Positions 9,037 to 17,527 of a DNA stretch of 64,000 nt are shown in pieces (the stretch's first letter is position 1; every line of letters begins with the position of its first letter). Under the pieces are notes generated by a model, which searched no databases, was not told the origin of the DNA, and saw nothing but the letters and a program-made list of their open reading frames with translations. The position numbers and the translations under genes were made by a program. Source of the DNA: Oribacterium sp. C9 (GTDB lineage: Bacteria; Bacillota; Clostridia; Lachnospirales; Lachnospiraceae); the NCBI RefSeq assembly GCF_002007235.1, contig NZ_MUHW01000011.1, forward strand, positions 57,149-121,148, written 5' to 3'.

Positions 9037-9894
9037 ATGACACTTGAAAAGAAAAGACAGATAGCCACAGTTTTTAAGTATATCGTACTGGTTCTGGTGG
9101 GTATCGTTATGATCTATCCACTGGTATGGATGATCGGTGCTTCATTTAAGACAAACTCAGAGATCTTCTCAAGCATCGGATTCATTCCCAAGCAGCCAAC
9201 TGTTCAGGGCTATATCGATGCCATGAACGGTTACGGCGGAGATATCGACATCTGGAAGTCAATGCTTAACACCTACAAGATCGTAATTCCGAAGGTCATA
9301 CTCACCATCGCTTCATGTACACTGACAGCCTACGGTTTTGCGCGATTCAAGTTCAAGGGACATGATCTTCTGTTTGCGGTACTCATGGCTACTCTGTTCC
9401 TTCCGAACGTAGTTCTTAATGTACCTCAGTTCATCATGTATAACGGCTGGGGATGGGTCGACTCTCCGGTATATCTTCCTCTTATCGTTCCTACCATGTT
9501 CGCTCAGGATACCTACTTTGTATTTATGCTCATTCAGTTCCTGAGAAATATACCAAAGGAGCTTGACGAGGCTGCGAAGATCGACGGATGCACAGCACTC
9601 GGAACTCTGTGGCATGTTATCGTTCCGGTTCTTAAGCCTGCCATGACTTCGGCAGCTCTGTTCCAGTTCATGTGGTCATCAAATGACTTCATGGGACCGT
9701 TGCTCTATGTTTCTACTCCGAAGCGTTATCCGGCAGCTATATTCGTAAAGATGTCAATGGATGCAGATACAGGCTTCTCATGGAACAGAATTCTGGCACT
9801 TTCACTTATTTCTATCATTCCATCCCTGATTGTGTTCTTTATAGCTCAGGATCAGTTCATCGATGGCGTGACAGCAGGTTCTGTTAAGGGATAA
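9037..9894 (+). CDS. Sugar ABC transporter permease, MalG/LacG type
   Basis: A 285-residue membrane protein with the CUT1 permease pattern: VWMIGASFKTNSEIF near the N-terminus and the EAA loop KELDEAAKIDGC followed by GTLWHVIVPVLKP. It forms the second half of the importer channel. No ATP-binding subunit gene is found in the cluster, so the pair probably uses a shared multi-sugar ATPase (MsmX/MsmK-like) encoded elsewhere. The hydrolase gene at 9899 begins 4 bases after its stop. Confidence 0.95.
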   Translation: MTLEKKRQIATVFKYIVLVLVGIVMIYPLVWMIGASFKTNSEIFSSIGFIPKQPTVQGYIDAMNGYGGDIDIWKSMLNTYKIVIPKVILTIASCTLTAYGFARFKFKGHDLLFAVLMATLFLPNVVLNVPQFIMYNGWGWVDSPVYLPLIVPTMFAQDTYFVFMLIQFLRNIPKELDEAAKIDGCTALGTLWHVIVPVLKPAMTSAALFQFMWSSNDFMGPLLYVSTPKRYPAAIFVKMSMDADTGFSWNRILALSLISIIPSLIVFFIAQDQFIDGVTAGSVKG

Positions 9895-9898
9895 AGAA

Positions 9899-11065
9899 AT
9901 GAAGATGCAAACGGGCTATCTTGAAGGTGGCAGAGAAGAGACAGAAAAACTGCTTAACGAATATATAGAGTACCTTATGAAAAATTCGGATTCCGAGCAT
10001 CCGGCATGGAATCTGGAGGTCATAAGAAGCGGTAAAGAGAATAAATGGAATTATATAGACGGATGTATGATCAGGGGCATTCTCAGTCTTTATGAGATAA
10101 CTGAGGATGAAAAGTATCTTCGTTTTGCGGATGATTTTATGGGGGGCTTTGTGAGGGAAGACGGCTCCATAAGAACGTATGATGTTGAGGAGAAAAATCT
10201 CGATAACATTAATCCGGCAAAGAATCTGTTTATGCTCTATGACAGGACCGGAAAAGAGAAGTACTTAAAAGCAATAAAGCATGTACGTTCGCAGGTTGAT
10301 ATGATGCCCAGAACGAAGGCCGGAAATTTCTGGCACAAAAACATTTATCCCTACCAGGTGTGGCTGGATGGATTATACATGGCTCAGCCCTTTTACCTGG
10401 AGTATGAAAAGAGATTCGATGATTCCAGGAAGGTGATGGATGTGTATGAACAGATCTGTAATGTGGAAAAGTTCATGCGTGATAAGGAAACGGGTCTTTA
10501 CTATCATGGCTATGATGAGACGAGATCCATGTACTGGGCAGATAAGGAAACGGGATGCAGCAAAAACTTCTGGCTAAGGGCAGAGGGGTGGTTCATCATG
10601 AGTCTTGTGGATGTACTTGAGATAATGATGGATATGGAAATGAAATCACAGTTTCTGCATCTGAAGACAATGCTAACGGAGCTTGCTGAGTCGCTTTCGA
10701 AGTATCAGGATGAAAGCGGACTCTGGTATCAGCTTATAGCTTTGCCGGAGCTTCAGGGAAATTATCTTGAGACTTCAGGAACAGCGCTTATAAGTGCAGC
10801 TCTTTTGAAGGGGGTAAGGTTGGGACTTCTCCCTGAAAGATTCAAGAGTATAGGACAAAAGGCTTTTTACGGAATAGTTGACAGGAGATTGTCTAAAGGT
10901 GAAGATGGTAATCCATGCGTGACCGGCATATGTCTCGTGGCAGGTCTCGGTGGAGAGAAACACCGTGACGGATCGGTTGAGTATTACCTGGCAGAACCTG
11001 TAGTTGATAATGATGCAAAGGGAGTAGGCCCCCTATTCCTTGCGTATACAGAGATGCTGCGATAA
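9899..11065 (+). CDS. Unsaturated galacturonyl/rhamnogalacturonyl hydrolase (GH105, YteR/YesR-like)
   Basis: A 388-residue (alpha/alpha)6-barrel protein without signal peptide. Family landmarks are NWNYIDGCM-like sequence near residue 49-57, HKNIYPYQVWLDGLYMAQPF with the catalytic aspartate in WLDGLYM, and FWLRAEGWFIMSLVDVLE. GH105 enzymes add water to the 4,5-unsaturated uronate left by pectin lyases and release 5-keto-4-deoxyuronate. Gene order (importer then hydrolase) supports cytoplasmic processing of imported oligomers. It implies that some substrates arrive as lyase products, though no lyase gene is in this window. The related family GH88 is the main alternative. Confidence 0.9.
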   Translation: MKMQTGYLEGGREETEKLLNEYIEYLMKNSDSEHPAWNLEVIRSGKENKWNYIDGCMIRGILSLYEITEDEKYLRFADDFMGGFVREDGSIRTYDVEEKNLDNINPAKNLFMLYDRTGKEKYLKAIKHVRSQVDMMPRTKAGNFWHKNIYPYQVWLDGLYMAQPFYLEYEKRFDDSRKVMDVYEQICNVEKFMRDKETGLYYHGYDETRSMYWADKETGCSKNFWLRAEGWFIMSLVDVLEIMMDMEMKSQFLHLKTMLTELAESLSKYQDESGLWYQLIALPELQGNYLETSGTALISAALLKGVRLGLLPERFKSIGQKAFYGIVDRRLSKGEDGNPCVTGICLVAGLGGEKHRDGSVEYYLAEPVVDNDAKGVGPLFLAYTEMLR

Positions 11066-11070
11066 AATAT

Positions 11071-11118
11071 GGGATGTGTGTCCGATCGGATAAGTTTCGG
11101 TGAGACATGCATCCCATT
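11071..11118 (+). terminator. Hairpin after the GH105 gene, probable terminator
   Basis: GGGATGTGTGTC and GACATGCATCCC pair over about 12 positions with two wobbles. The downstream sequence is T-rich but interrupted (ATTTACTGTTTT), so termination may be incomplete. Confidence 0.5.
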
Positions 11119-11216
11119 TACTGTTTTAATTTCATTTAAAAACATTTTTGCGAAGCTTAAATATGCATGTTTCGGGATATGAGCGTGTGGAGATTCGCGA
11201 TTAAAAGAGGAAACTA

Positions 11217-12176
11217 ATGGCAGACGAGAACTTACACAATTCGCGACTTGAGCTGGTCTTTGAAAAAAGGATACCGGGACTCAGGGTTTCTGAGGCGGTC
11301 AGACATCAGAGGTTCATAATGCGAAACAGGCATTTTCATGAGACCATAGAGCTTCATTTCATAATATACGGACAGCGCCTTATGTTCGTGAATCAGGAGA
11401 CCTACAGACTTACTCCACATACAGCCATCATGGTGAATCACAATATCATACATAAGACTTCAACAGCGCCAAATATGCCACCGGATCATCATAACTTCAT
11501 TCTTCAGCTGGACAGATCGGTATTTGATGAAAAGTTCAGAGAGTTTGGACTTAAGAGCTTTGATGATTTCGGTGCAACCTACGGTGGACTTGCAAAGTTC
11601 AATGACACCGAATGGCAGCTTATACAGTCCATAATCGATGAATTCAAGGCATCCTGCGAGGATGAGAGAAGAGGCATGACTTCTTCAATGGAGGATCTGC
11701 ATTCTTTTCTGTACCTGCAGGCTGTGGAGCTGGCATGCATCTTTGCGAAGAGTCGAAGAAGAGATATGCAGAGAAAACTGATGGAGCAGGGACTGGAAAC
11801 AGAAGAGCAGCAGTCTGTGGTAAAGACCGGTGTACACCAGAAGGTCAGAGACATCGCCATGTATCTTCAGAGTCATACAGATGAGAACATGTCTCTGGAT
11901 GATCTGGCAAAGAAGTTTTTCATGAGTAAATCATATCTCACCAGGGTTTTCAGAAATGTAACGGGATTTTCGGTTGTTGAGTATATAACCTATATCAGGG
12001 TTCAGAAGGCGCAGCAGCTACTGAGGGATTCTGACACCAGCATAACTGAGATCGCCGAGATATGCGGATTTGGAAACATCACTTATTTCGAAAAGGTATT
12101 TAAGCAGATGACCGGCTTTTCGCCGGGAAAGTACCGGAAGAATCCTGAGAAGGAAGTGAAGCTCAGGCTGAAATAA
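11217..12176 (+). CDS. AraC-family transcriptional regulator
   Basis: A 319-residue regulator with an N-terminal cupin-like sensing domain (about residues 15-130; NRHFHETIELHFIIYG is typical) and a C-terminal AraC/XylS DNA-binding domain (about 205-305). The latter has two helix-turn-helix units: LDDLAKKFFMSKSYLTRVFR and the signature ITEIAEICGFGNITYFEKVFKQMTGFSPGKYR. It lies between the GH105 gene and the isomerase gene and probably activates the pectin genes when a uronate oligomer is bound; this is inference from position. The ATG at 11217 has GAGGAAAC upstream. Confidence 0.93.
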   Translation: MADENLHNSRLELVFEKRIPGLRVSEAVRHQRFIMRNRHFHETIELHFIIYGQRLMFVNQETYRLTPHTAIMVNHNIIHKTSTAPNMPPDHHNFILQLDRSVFDEKFREFGLKSFDDFGATYGGLAKFNDTEWQLIQSIIDEFKASCEDERRGMTSSMEDLHSFLYLQAVELACIFAKSRRRDMQRKLMEQGLETEEQQSVVKTGVHQKVRDIAMYLQSHTDENMSLDDLAKKFFMSKSYLTRVFRNVTGFSVVEYITYIRVQKAQQLLRDSDTSITEIAEICGFGNITYFEKVFKQMTGFSPGKYRKNPEKEVKLRLK

Positions 12177-12281
12177 AAATGGACCATTGAAACGGTGGCT
12201 TTTAGATATTAATTTCAGGCGGTAAAACTGCAGCAGGATCATAAAAGGCGGTAGATTAAAAAGCGATAAAGGAGACAGATT

Positions 12282-13142
12282 ATGATACAGTTTGGGATGC
12301 GAGTTCATGATATTTGCGGAAAGGGTACGGTAACAGGAGTTCTTGATAAGGTACAGGAACTGGGAGTCCATTATGTTCAGCTTGCTATGTCGAAAAGTTT
12401 TTCAGATGCGGATACATCTGTGGGACATTATAATGCAGGTCTCGGGGACTTTGTTGGAGAAGAGCTTCTGAAGAGAAATATCCATGTGTCTATACTTGGC
12501 TGCTATATAAATCCTGCTCATCCTGATGAGGAAAAACGTATGAGGGAGGTTCAGAGATTTATAGAACACCTTAAGTACTGTAAGCGTATAGGCGCTGATA
12601 TGGTTGGTACCGAAACAGGACGGGCTGATGCTGATATGAAGATAGTTCCTGAGACGTATACAGAAGAGAATTATCTTCGTGTTCTTGATTCTTTCAAGCG
12701 AATAAGAGAAGCGGCAGAAAAGCTTGGAGTGATGGTGGGAGTTGAGGGAGTTTTCAATCATACTATTCACTCCCCGGAGCTTATGAGAAGATTTCTTGAT
12801 GATATAGATTCTGTCAATTTTGATGTTATCCTCGATTCCGTGAATCTCATAACACCTGATCTTGAAAATGATCCTGACGGTCAGAATGCTCTGATAAAGA
12901 AAGCATTTGACCTGTACGGAGACAGGATATCAACACTTCACCTTAAGGATGGTGTGTTCGAGGGTAATGATCAGAGATTCAGACATCCGGGAGAGGGCTT
13001 TTTTAATTATGAAGAACTGATGAGACAGGTGAGCCTTTGGAAGCCGTATATAGTGGGTACTCTTGAGAATTCCACACCTGAGAGATACTATGATGACTGC
13101 AGGTACCTTCAGGAACAGTATGACAGATTCAAAGTGAAATAA
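12282..13142 (+). CDS. Sugar phosphate isomerase/epimerase-like TIM-barrel protein
   Basis: A 286-residue protein of the xylose-isomerase-like (AP endonuclease 2) TIM-barrel superfamily. Metal-ligand type residues are visible in order: GTETGR, VGVEGVFNHT, FDVILDSVNLI, STLHLKDG and ENSTPERYYDD. Such proteins interconvert or rearrange sugars and keto-acids, and some are hydroxypyruvate or D-tagatose/uronate epimerases. The exact reaction cannot be read from the sequence. Its place at the end of the pectin cluster suggests a uronate or rhamnose side step. AAAGGAG is 7-8 bases before the ATG. Confidence 0.85.
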   Translation: MIQFGMRVHDICGKGTVTGVLDKVQELGVHYVQLAMSKSFSDADTSVGHYNAGLGDFVGEELLKRNIHVSILGCYINPAHPDEEKRMREVQRFIEHLKYCKRIGADMVGTETGRADADMKIVPETYTEENYLRVLDSFKRIREAAEKLGVMVGVEGVFNHTIHSPELMRRFLDDIDSVNFDVILDSVNLITPDLENDPDGQNALIKKAFDLYGDRISTLHLKDGVFEGNDQRFRHPGEGFFNYEELMRQVSLWKPYIVGTLENSTPERYYDDCRYLQEQYDRFKVK

Positions 13143-13173
13143 AATACGGGCATAATGTGAAAGAAAGCCTGAT

Positions 13174-13202
13174 TTGACAAAATATAAGGGTTCAGATACA
13201 CT
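13174..13202 (+). promoter_or_regulatory. Promoter of the corC leader
   Basis: TTGACA (13174-13179), a 17-base spacer and TACACT (13197-13202): perfect -35 and a 4/6 -10. Confidence 0.6.
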
Positions 13203-13364
13203 GATATCCGTAGATTTCATTGAGTCGAAGTTGATGAATATAAAGTTTTCCTTTATCAGAGGATATATGTTCTCAAATCGTTTAGTGATAAAAAGGAGAT
13301 ATTAACAGCATGGATGAAGGAGGAGCCGAGAGCGGCTTTACCTCACGAAATATATAGTTAGTAT

Positions 13365-13410
13365 TAAGGCATAGTCGGCAGTGAGGGTGGCTGATTAGGC
13401 CTTTTTCTCG
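13365..13410 (+). terminator. Terminator or attenuator within the corC leader
   Basis: AAGGCATAGTC pairs with GATTAGGCCTT (11 positions, one A-G mismatch) and is followed by TTTTTCTC. It lies inside the leader, between the promoter at 13174 and the corC start, so it can act as a conditional terminator. It could instead simply end the isomerase message. Confidence 0.65.
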
Positions 13411-13508
13411 TATTTAAAACAGTGAATTCTTATGTACGGCACATTTTTCTGCCGGGATCAGTATAGTGAAAGTACCCTGTTACCGCTTGGAGGGCGGCAT
13501 CTTATTTT

Positions 13509-14813
13509 ATGATCAGAAGTTTTGTTCTTCTTGTAATTTTGATTTTTATTAACGGTCTTTTTTCCTGCGCTGAGATAGCAGTGCTTCAGGTTGGAGACAC
13601 TAAGCTTAAGAGACTCGCGGAGGATGGAGATAAAAATGCAACGAAACTTTTAAAGCTCACAGAAGATCCGGCGAGGTTTCTTTCCACGATTCAGGTGGCC
13701 ATAACCATGGCGGGATTTCTGTCATCTGCATTTGCTGCAGACAGTTTCGCAGGACCATTTACCAGGCTTCTTTTGAAGATAGGAGTTCCTGTAAGTGAAG
13801 AGGTCTTGAATCCTATAGTTATCATAGTGATAACTCTGGTTCTTTCATATGTTAATATCGTTTTCGGAGAACTTGTACCGAAGAGGCTTGCACAGGCATA
13901 TACCGAGAAGCTTTCTCTCAGTATGGCAGGGATCCTTCAGTTTGCGTCAGTGCTTTTCAGACCCTTTGTATGGCTTCTCACAGTTTCAACCAACGGAGTC
14001 ATGAAGCTTATGGGTATAAATCCTCTGGATGTGGAAGATAAGGTTTCTGAGGAAGACATTAAGATGATGCTGGATGAGGGTACCGAAAACGGAACAATCG
14101 AGTCTACTGAAAATGAGATTATACAGAATGTGTTTGAGTTCAATGATATCACAGTTGAGGATGTCTGCACCCATCGTACTGATGTAGCCATGCTCTATAC
14201 AGAGGACAGTGATGAAGACTGGAGAAGGATCATTTACAACAACAGATTCGCGAACTATCCTATCTGCGGTGAGGATGATGACGATGTCATTGGCATTTTG
14301 GATACCAAGGATTATTTCCGTCTGGAGGATCAGTCCCGTGAGAATGTTATGAAGAACGCGGTGGACAAACCATTCTTCGTTTCCCAGAACATGAAGGTAT
14401 CAGATCTTTTCCAGACCATGAAGATAGAGCGTAAGTACTATGCTGTTGTAATCGATGAGTATGGCGGAATGACAGGTATCGTAAGCCTGCATGATCTTAT
14501 CGAGGCACTTGTGGGAGAGCTTCAGGAGGAAGATGCCATACCTGAGCCTGAGCCTATCGAGGCTATCGGAGAAAATGAGTGGATAGTTCTCGGAATCGCT
14601 GATCTCGATGATGTCAATGAAGAGCTTAAGGTGGATATACCCACAGAGGATGCGGATACCTTTGGCGGATATATAATGGGAATAATCGGAAAGGTTCCGG
14701 ATGACGGAAGCTCATTCCATGTGGAAACAGATGATCTCAGTATAGATGTTGCATATATCAAGAATCATCGTATCGGAAAGACTATAGTAAGAAAGAAGAT
14801 TAATTCTACGTAA
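13509..14813 (+). CDS. HlyC/CorC (CNNM-like) transporter with DUF21, CBS pair and CorC_HlyC domains
   Basis: A 434-residue membrane protein. Residues 1-190 form the DUF21/CNNM transmembrane region (SCAEIAVLQV, then GFLSSAFAADSFAG and FGELVPKRLAQAY). Two CBS motifs follow (about 210-335, with VEDVCTHRTDVAML and YYAVVIDEYGGMTGIVSLHDLIEALVG), then a CorC_HlyC domain (about 350-430, with DDVNEELKVDIP and TFGGYIMGIIGKVP). The family moves or regulates magnesium or cobalt across the membrane. The GGAGGG site is 14 bases from the ATG, unusually far, and lies in a hairpin, which hints at regulated translation. Expression is probably controlled by the structured leader described at 13143. Confidence 0.9.
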   Translation: MIRSFVLLVILIFINGLFSCAEIAVLQVGDTKLKRLAEDGDKNATKLLKLTEDPARFLSTIQVAITMAGFLSSAFAADSFAGPFTRLLLKIGVPVSEEVLNPIVIIVITLVLSYVNIVFGELVPKRLAQAYTEKLSLSMAGILQFASVLFRPFVWLLTVSTNGVMKLMGINPLDVEDKVSEEDIKMMLDEGTENGTIESTENEIIQNVFEFNDITVEDVCTHRTDVAMLYTEDSDEDWRRIIYNNRFANYPICGEDDDDVIGILDTKDYFRLEDQSRENVMKNAVDKPFFVSQNMKVSDLFQTMKIERKYYAVVIDEYGGMTGIVSLHDLIEALVGELQEEDAIPEPEPIEAIGENEWIVLGIADLDDVNEELKVDIPTEDADTFGGYIMGIIGKVPDDGSSFHVETDDLSIDVAYIKNHRIGKTIVRKKINST

Positions 14814-14826
14814 AATTCATTTTATA

Positions 14827-14835
14827 TGCTATACT
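14827..14835 (+). promoter_or_regulatory. Extended -10 promoter for the Nudix hydrolase gene
   Basis: TGCTATACT fits TGnTATAAT with one mismatch. A short perfect inverted repeat, GTGCTTGAAAGCAC, lies between it and the ribosome site. Confidence 0.45.
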
Positions 14836-14872
14836 ACAAATCCGTGCTTGAAAGCACAACAGGAGGTTGATT

Positions 14873-15427
14873 ATGCTTAATCAGGATAATGCCGAAAAAC
14901 CTGTAGAGCTTATAGAAAGAAAGCTTGCATATGAAGGCAAGGTCATCACTGTTTATGATGACTATGTGGATGTGGGAGGACACAAGACCCACTGGGATTT
15001 CATCCATCATGTTGGAGCGGCAGCAGTTCTTCCGGTATTACCGGACGGTCGTATACTTATGGTGAGACAGTACAGACATGCCCTTGGCCGCTATACCCTC
15101 GAGCTTCCTGCAGGAAAGAGAGATGCGGAGGATGAGCCGTTTGAGATCTGTGCAATGAGAGAGCTGGAGGAAGAGACCGGATATAAGACAGATCATCTGG
15201 AGTTTCTTCTTTATGTGAACACCACTATAGCGTTTCTTGATGAGAAGATCGGGATTTATGTTGCAGATCATCTGGAGAAGGGTAATGTTCACTGGGATGA
15301 GGATGAAGAGCTCGGTGTAGAGCCATGGAAGCTCGAAGATCTGAAACAGCTTATCTATGAAGGAAAAATGACCGATGGTAAAACTGTGGCAGCTATCATG
15401 ACTTATGCTGCAAAATACAATAAATAA
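14873..15427 (+). CDS. Nudix hydrolase, ADP-ribose pyrophosphatase type
   Basis: A 184-residue cytoplasmic Nudix protein. The Nudix box lies at about residues 79-103: LELPAGKRDAEDEP followed by AMRELEEETGY. It has one residue more between the Gly and the REL part than the textbook pattern, as in several Clostridia homologues I recall. The N-terminus (ERKLAYEGKVITVYDDYVDVGG) and the RQYRHALGRYTLELPAG stretch are typical of NudF-like enzymes that split ADP-ribose into AMP and ribose 5-phosphate. I chose the ATG at 14873 because AGGAGG ends 6 bases before it. It starts a run of nucleotide-related genes with apt and greA. Confidence 0.92.
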   Translation: MLNQDNAEKPVELIERKLAYEGKVITVYDDYVDVGGHKTHWDFIHHVGAAAVLPVLPDGRILMVRQYRHALGRYTLELPAGKRDAEDEPFEICAMRELEEETGYKTDHLEFLLYVNTTIAFLDEKIGIYVADHLEKGNVHWDEDEELGVEPWKLEDLKQLIYEGKMTDGKTVAAIMTYAAKYNK

Positions 15428-15523
15428 GATGTTTTGATGTGCCCGGCGTTAACTGTCGGACACATGACTTAGACATTAATAAAAAACAATGGGCAGATGT
15501 TCCCAAACAGAGAGGATAATAAA

Positions 15524-16054
15524 ATGAAGAGAGAAAAATTAGAAGATTACGTATTGACCATTCCTGATTTCCCTGAGCCGGGTATCATGTTCAGAGATGT
15601 CACATCCATTCTTCAGGATCCTGACGGATTTAAGGATTCTATCGATGGGCTTCTCAGCGCTTTAAAGGATGTGGATTTCGATGTGGTAATGGGACTTGAG
15701 TCCAGAGGCTTTATCTTCGGAACTCCTGTCGCATACGCACTTGGAAAGAGCTTCGTACCTGTTCGTAAGAAGGGTAAGCTTCCGAGAGAGACGGTTTCTG
15801 CAAAGTACGATCTTGAGTATGGTCAGGCTGAGATCGAGATCCATAAGGATGCCATCAAGCCAGGTGACAAGGTGGTTATCATCGATGATCTCATCGCTAC
15901 AGGCGGAACCCTTGAGGCCTGCTGCAAGCTTGTGGAGCAGCTGGGCGGAGAGGTTGCTGAAATTGCTGTAGTTATGGAGCTTGCAGGTCTCAACGGACGT
16001 AAGAAGCTTGAGGGCTACAATGTCAAGTCACTTATAACCTACGAAGGAAAATAA
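15524..16054 (+). CDS. apt: Adenine phosphoribosyltransferase
   Basis: A 176-residue type I phosphoribosyltransferase that makes AMP from adenine and PRPP. Diagnostic stretches are TIPDFPEPGIMFRDVTSIL, GLESRGFIFG, the FVPVRKKGKLP flexible loop and the PRPP motif VVIIDDLIATGGTL. Length is usual for Apt. The start at 15524 has GAGGAT upstream; an in-frame ATG at 15497 would add nine residues without homology. It is followed 12 bases later by the greA-like gene, so the two are probably co-transcribed. Confidence 0.97.
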   Translation: MKREKLEDYVLTIPDFPEPGIMFRDVTSILQDPDGFKDSIDGLLSALKDVDFDVVMGLESRGFIFGTPVAYALGKSFVPVRKKGKLPRETVSAKYDLEYGQAEIEIHKDAIKPGDKVVIIDDLIATGGTLEACCKLVEQLGGEVAEIAVVMELAGLNGRKKLEGYNVKSLITYEGK

Positions 16055-16066
16055 TCGGGTAAGTAA

Positions 16067-16570
16067 ATGGGACAGGAATTAACCAAGTCGGATGTAAGAA
16101 GAATTCAGGAAGAGATCGATCACAGAAAGCTGGTACTGAGACCTCAGATCACAAGAGAGATCGCAGAGGCTGCGGCTCAGGGAGATCGTTCCGAGAACTT
16201 CGAATACTATGCGGCTAAGAAGGCAAATCGTGAGAATAACGGTCGTATAAATTATCTTGAAAGAGTTCTCAAATTTGCACGTATCATAGATGATTCATCC
16301 AAGGATGATGAAGTTGGTCTCAACAATACAGTGACCCTCTATTTTGAGGAGGACGACGAGGAAGAGGTCTATCGAATTGTTACGTCTATACGCGGGCATA
16401 GTCTCGAGGGTCTCATATCCAATGAATCTCCTATCGGTCGTGCTGTTATGGGGCACAAGGTCGGTGACAGATGTGAGGTTACCACTGAGAACGGAGCAAG
16501 CTACTTTGTTGTCATCAGAAAGATAGAGAATACAGGCGAGTCAGAGGATGACTATATCAAGTCTTTCTGA
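16067..16570 (+). CDS. greA: Transcription elongation factor, GreA/GreB family
   Basis: A 167-residue protein with the GreA layout: an N-terminal coiled coil (about residues 5-80) carrying EAAAQGDRSENFEYYAAK, whose acidic tip enters the RNA polymerase secondary channel, and a C-terminal FKBP-like domain (about 95-160) with LISNESPIGRAVMGHKVGD. It rescues backtracked RNA polymerase by stimulating transcript cleavage. The sequence ...NFEYY... differs from the commonest GreA (NAEYH), so a specialised Gre paralogue remains possible. A strong terminator follows. Confidence 0.88.
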   Translation: MGQELTKSDVRRIQEEIDHRKLVLRPQITREIAEAAAQGDRSENFEYYAAKKANRENNGRINYLERVLKFARIIDDSSKDDEVGLNNTVTLYFEEDDEEEVYRIVTSIRGHSLEGLISNESPIGRAVMGHKVGDRCEVTTENGASYFVVIRKIENTGESEDDYIKSF

Positions 16571-16610
16571 CGATCATTTATCCGTATGTAAAGCGGATAG
16601 TTATAAAGAG

Positions 16611-16661
16611 AAAACCGTCCGGGAAAAGTAATCAAAAGATGCCTTTCCCGGACGGTTTTTC
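16611..16661. terminator. Bidirectional intrinsic terminator between greA and the CBS-protein gene
   Basis: AAAACCGTCCGGGAAAAG pairs with CTTTCCCGGACGGTTTT over about 17 bp and is flanked by A and T runs on both sides, so it can serve both convergent genes. Confidence 0.92.
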
Positions 16662-16676
16662 TATGGAGAAGATTGA

Positions 16677-17141
16677 TTACGCGAGTTCACGAAGATCTGA
16701 AATGATGTTGTCTCCTTCATCCTGATCCGCAGGAAGTGAAAGACTTGAGTGAGCGTATAAATAATTGATAAGCTCTTTTCTGCGTATGATTCCTATAAAA
16801 TGCCCCATGTCATCAACAACAGGTACGAAATTCTGCCTTGAAGCCCGTTCCATGAGATCCTCCATGGTTGCATTGACATCCACAGGATTGTAATGATTCT
16901 TCATGGGAACTTCTGAAACTCTGACCTTTTCAAGCTGGTTTAAATTCATGTTAAGGTCGTTTTTGATCTCGTAAAGCAGATCCCCCTCAGTCATGGTTCC
17001 AAAATACTTCCCGTCCTTCGTGAGAATGGGAATGGTTGAATAGCGATGAAACTCCATTTTTTCGAGAGCCTGTCGCAGTGTATAGTCTTCCTCCAGATAA
17101 GCTACATCACACTTGGGTGTAAGGAAGAATAAAATATTCAT
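16677..17141 (-). CDS. CBS-domain pair protein
   Basis: A 154-residue stand-alone CBS pair. The first CBS repeat spans about residues 8-62 (LRQALEKMEFHRYSTIPIL, then GKYFGTMTEGDLLYEI), and the second about 75-140 (ATMEDLMERASRQNFVPVVDDMGHFIGIIRRKELINYLY). Such modules bind adenine nucleotides or similar ligands and often regulate partner proteins. No enzymatic domain is attached, so the function is unknown. GGAGG lies 8 bases before the ATG. It is convergent with greA. Confidence 0.88.
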   Translation of the reverse strand: MNILFFLTPKCDVAYLEEDYTLRQALEKMEFHRYSTIPILTKDGKYFGTMTEGDLLYEIKNDLNMNLNQLEKVRVSEVPMKNHYNPVDVNATMEDLMERASRQNFVPVVDDMGHFIGIIRRKELINYLYAHSSLSLPADQDEGDNIISDLRELA

Positions 17142-17527
17142 TTATGATGCCTCCAAATCAAGACGCCGGTCCTTTAGATTCGCTTCGCGGGGACAGACGC
17201 ATCGTGGAAAGTTTCTGTGAAAAAATCCACCGGGTTAAAAAATATTTTCGACCTTTGATATAATAGCATATTCTGCATAAAACATCCTATCAAATAACGA
17301 AATTGATTATTAAAATTTACTAAATCAAATTTGCTGAATAATTAAGATTATTTATTTGTAAATAGTAAGATTTATTCTGTGACGATTTTTAGCCGAAAAT
17401 TATATGGTGGGATGGAAAAAGATGGGAGACATAGTTTTGACAATATTAAAAACGGATAGTAAAATTGAAGTTTGTATTGGAAATATCAGGTTACCGTACA
17501 TAAACAGTAGCCATAGGGGAAAGTAAT
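17142..17527. other. Intergenic region upstream of rel
   Basis: No gene is seen in these 386 bases. It holds an extended -10 (TGATATAAT, 17256-17264) and the stronger rel promoter at 17437-17465. The left part, next to the CBS gene start, has a GTCC...GGAC inverted repeat that could belong to the short leader of that minus-strand gene. Confidence 0.5.
17437..17465 (+). promoter_or_regulatory. sigma-70 promoter of rel
   Basis: TTGACA (17437-17442), a 17-base spacer and TAAAAT (17460-17465). The start site near 17472 gives a leader of about 56 bases. Confidence 0.75.

Larger units (their letters stand above)
13143..13508 (+). other. Long structured leader upstream of the CorC-type gene
   Basis: These 366 bases hold no gene. 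A good promoter (13174-13202) would start RNA near 13209, about 300 bases before the start codon. The RNA has a nested hairpin (GAGG, GCCG/CGGC, CCTC at 13320-13344), a terminator-like stem at 13365-13407, a hairpin CGGCA/TGCCG (13437-13454) and a CCGC/GCGG hairpin around 13482-13498 that places the GGAGGG ribosome site in its loop. The layout is that of a riboswitch or attenuator. I do not recognise the class; yybP-ykoY and M-box conserved cores were not seen. Confidence 0.55.
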
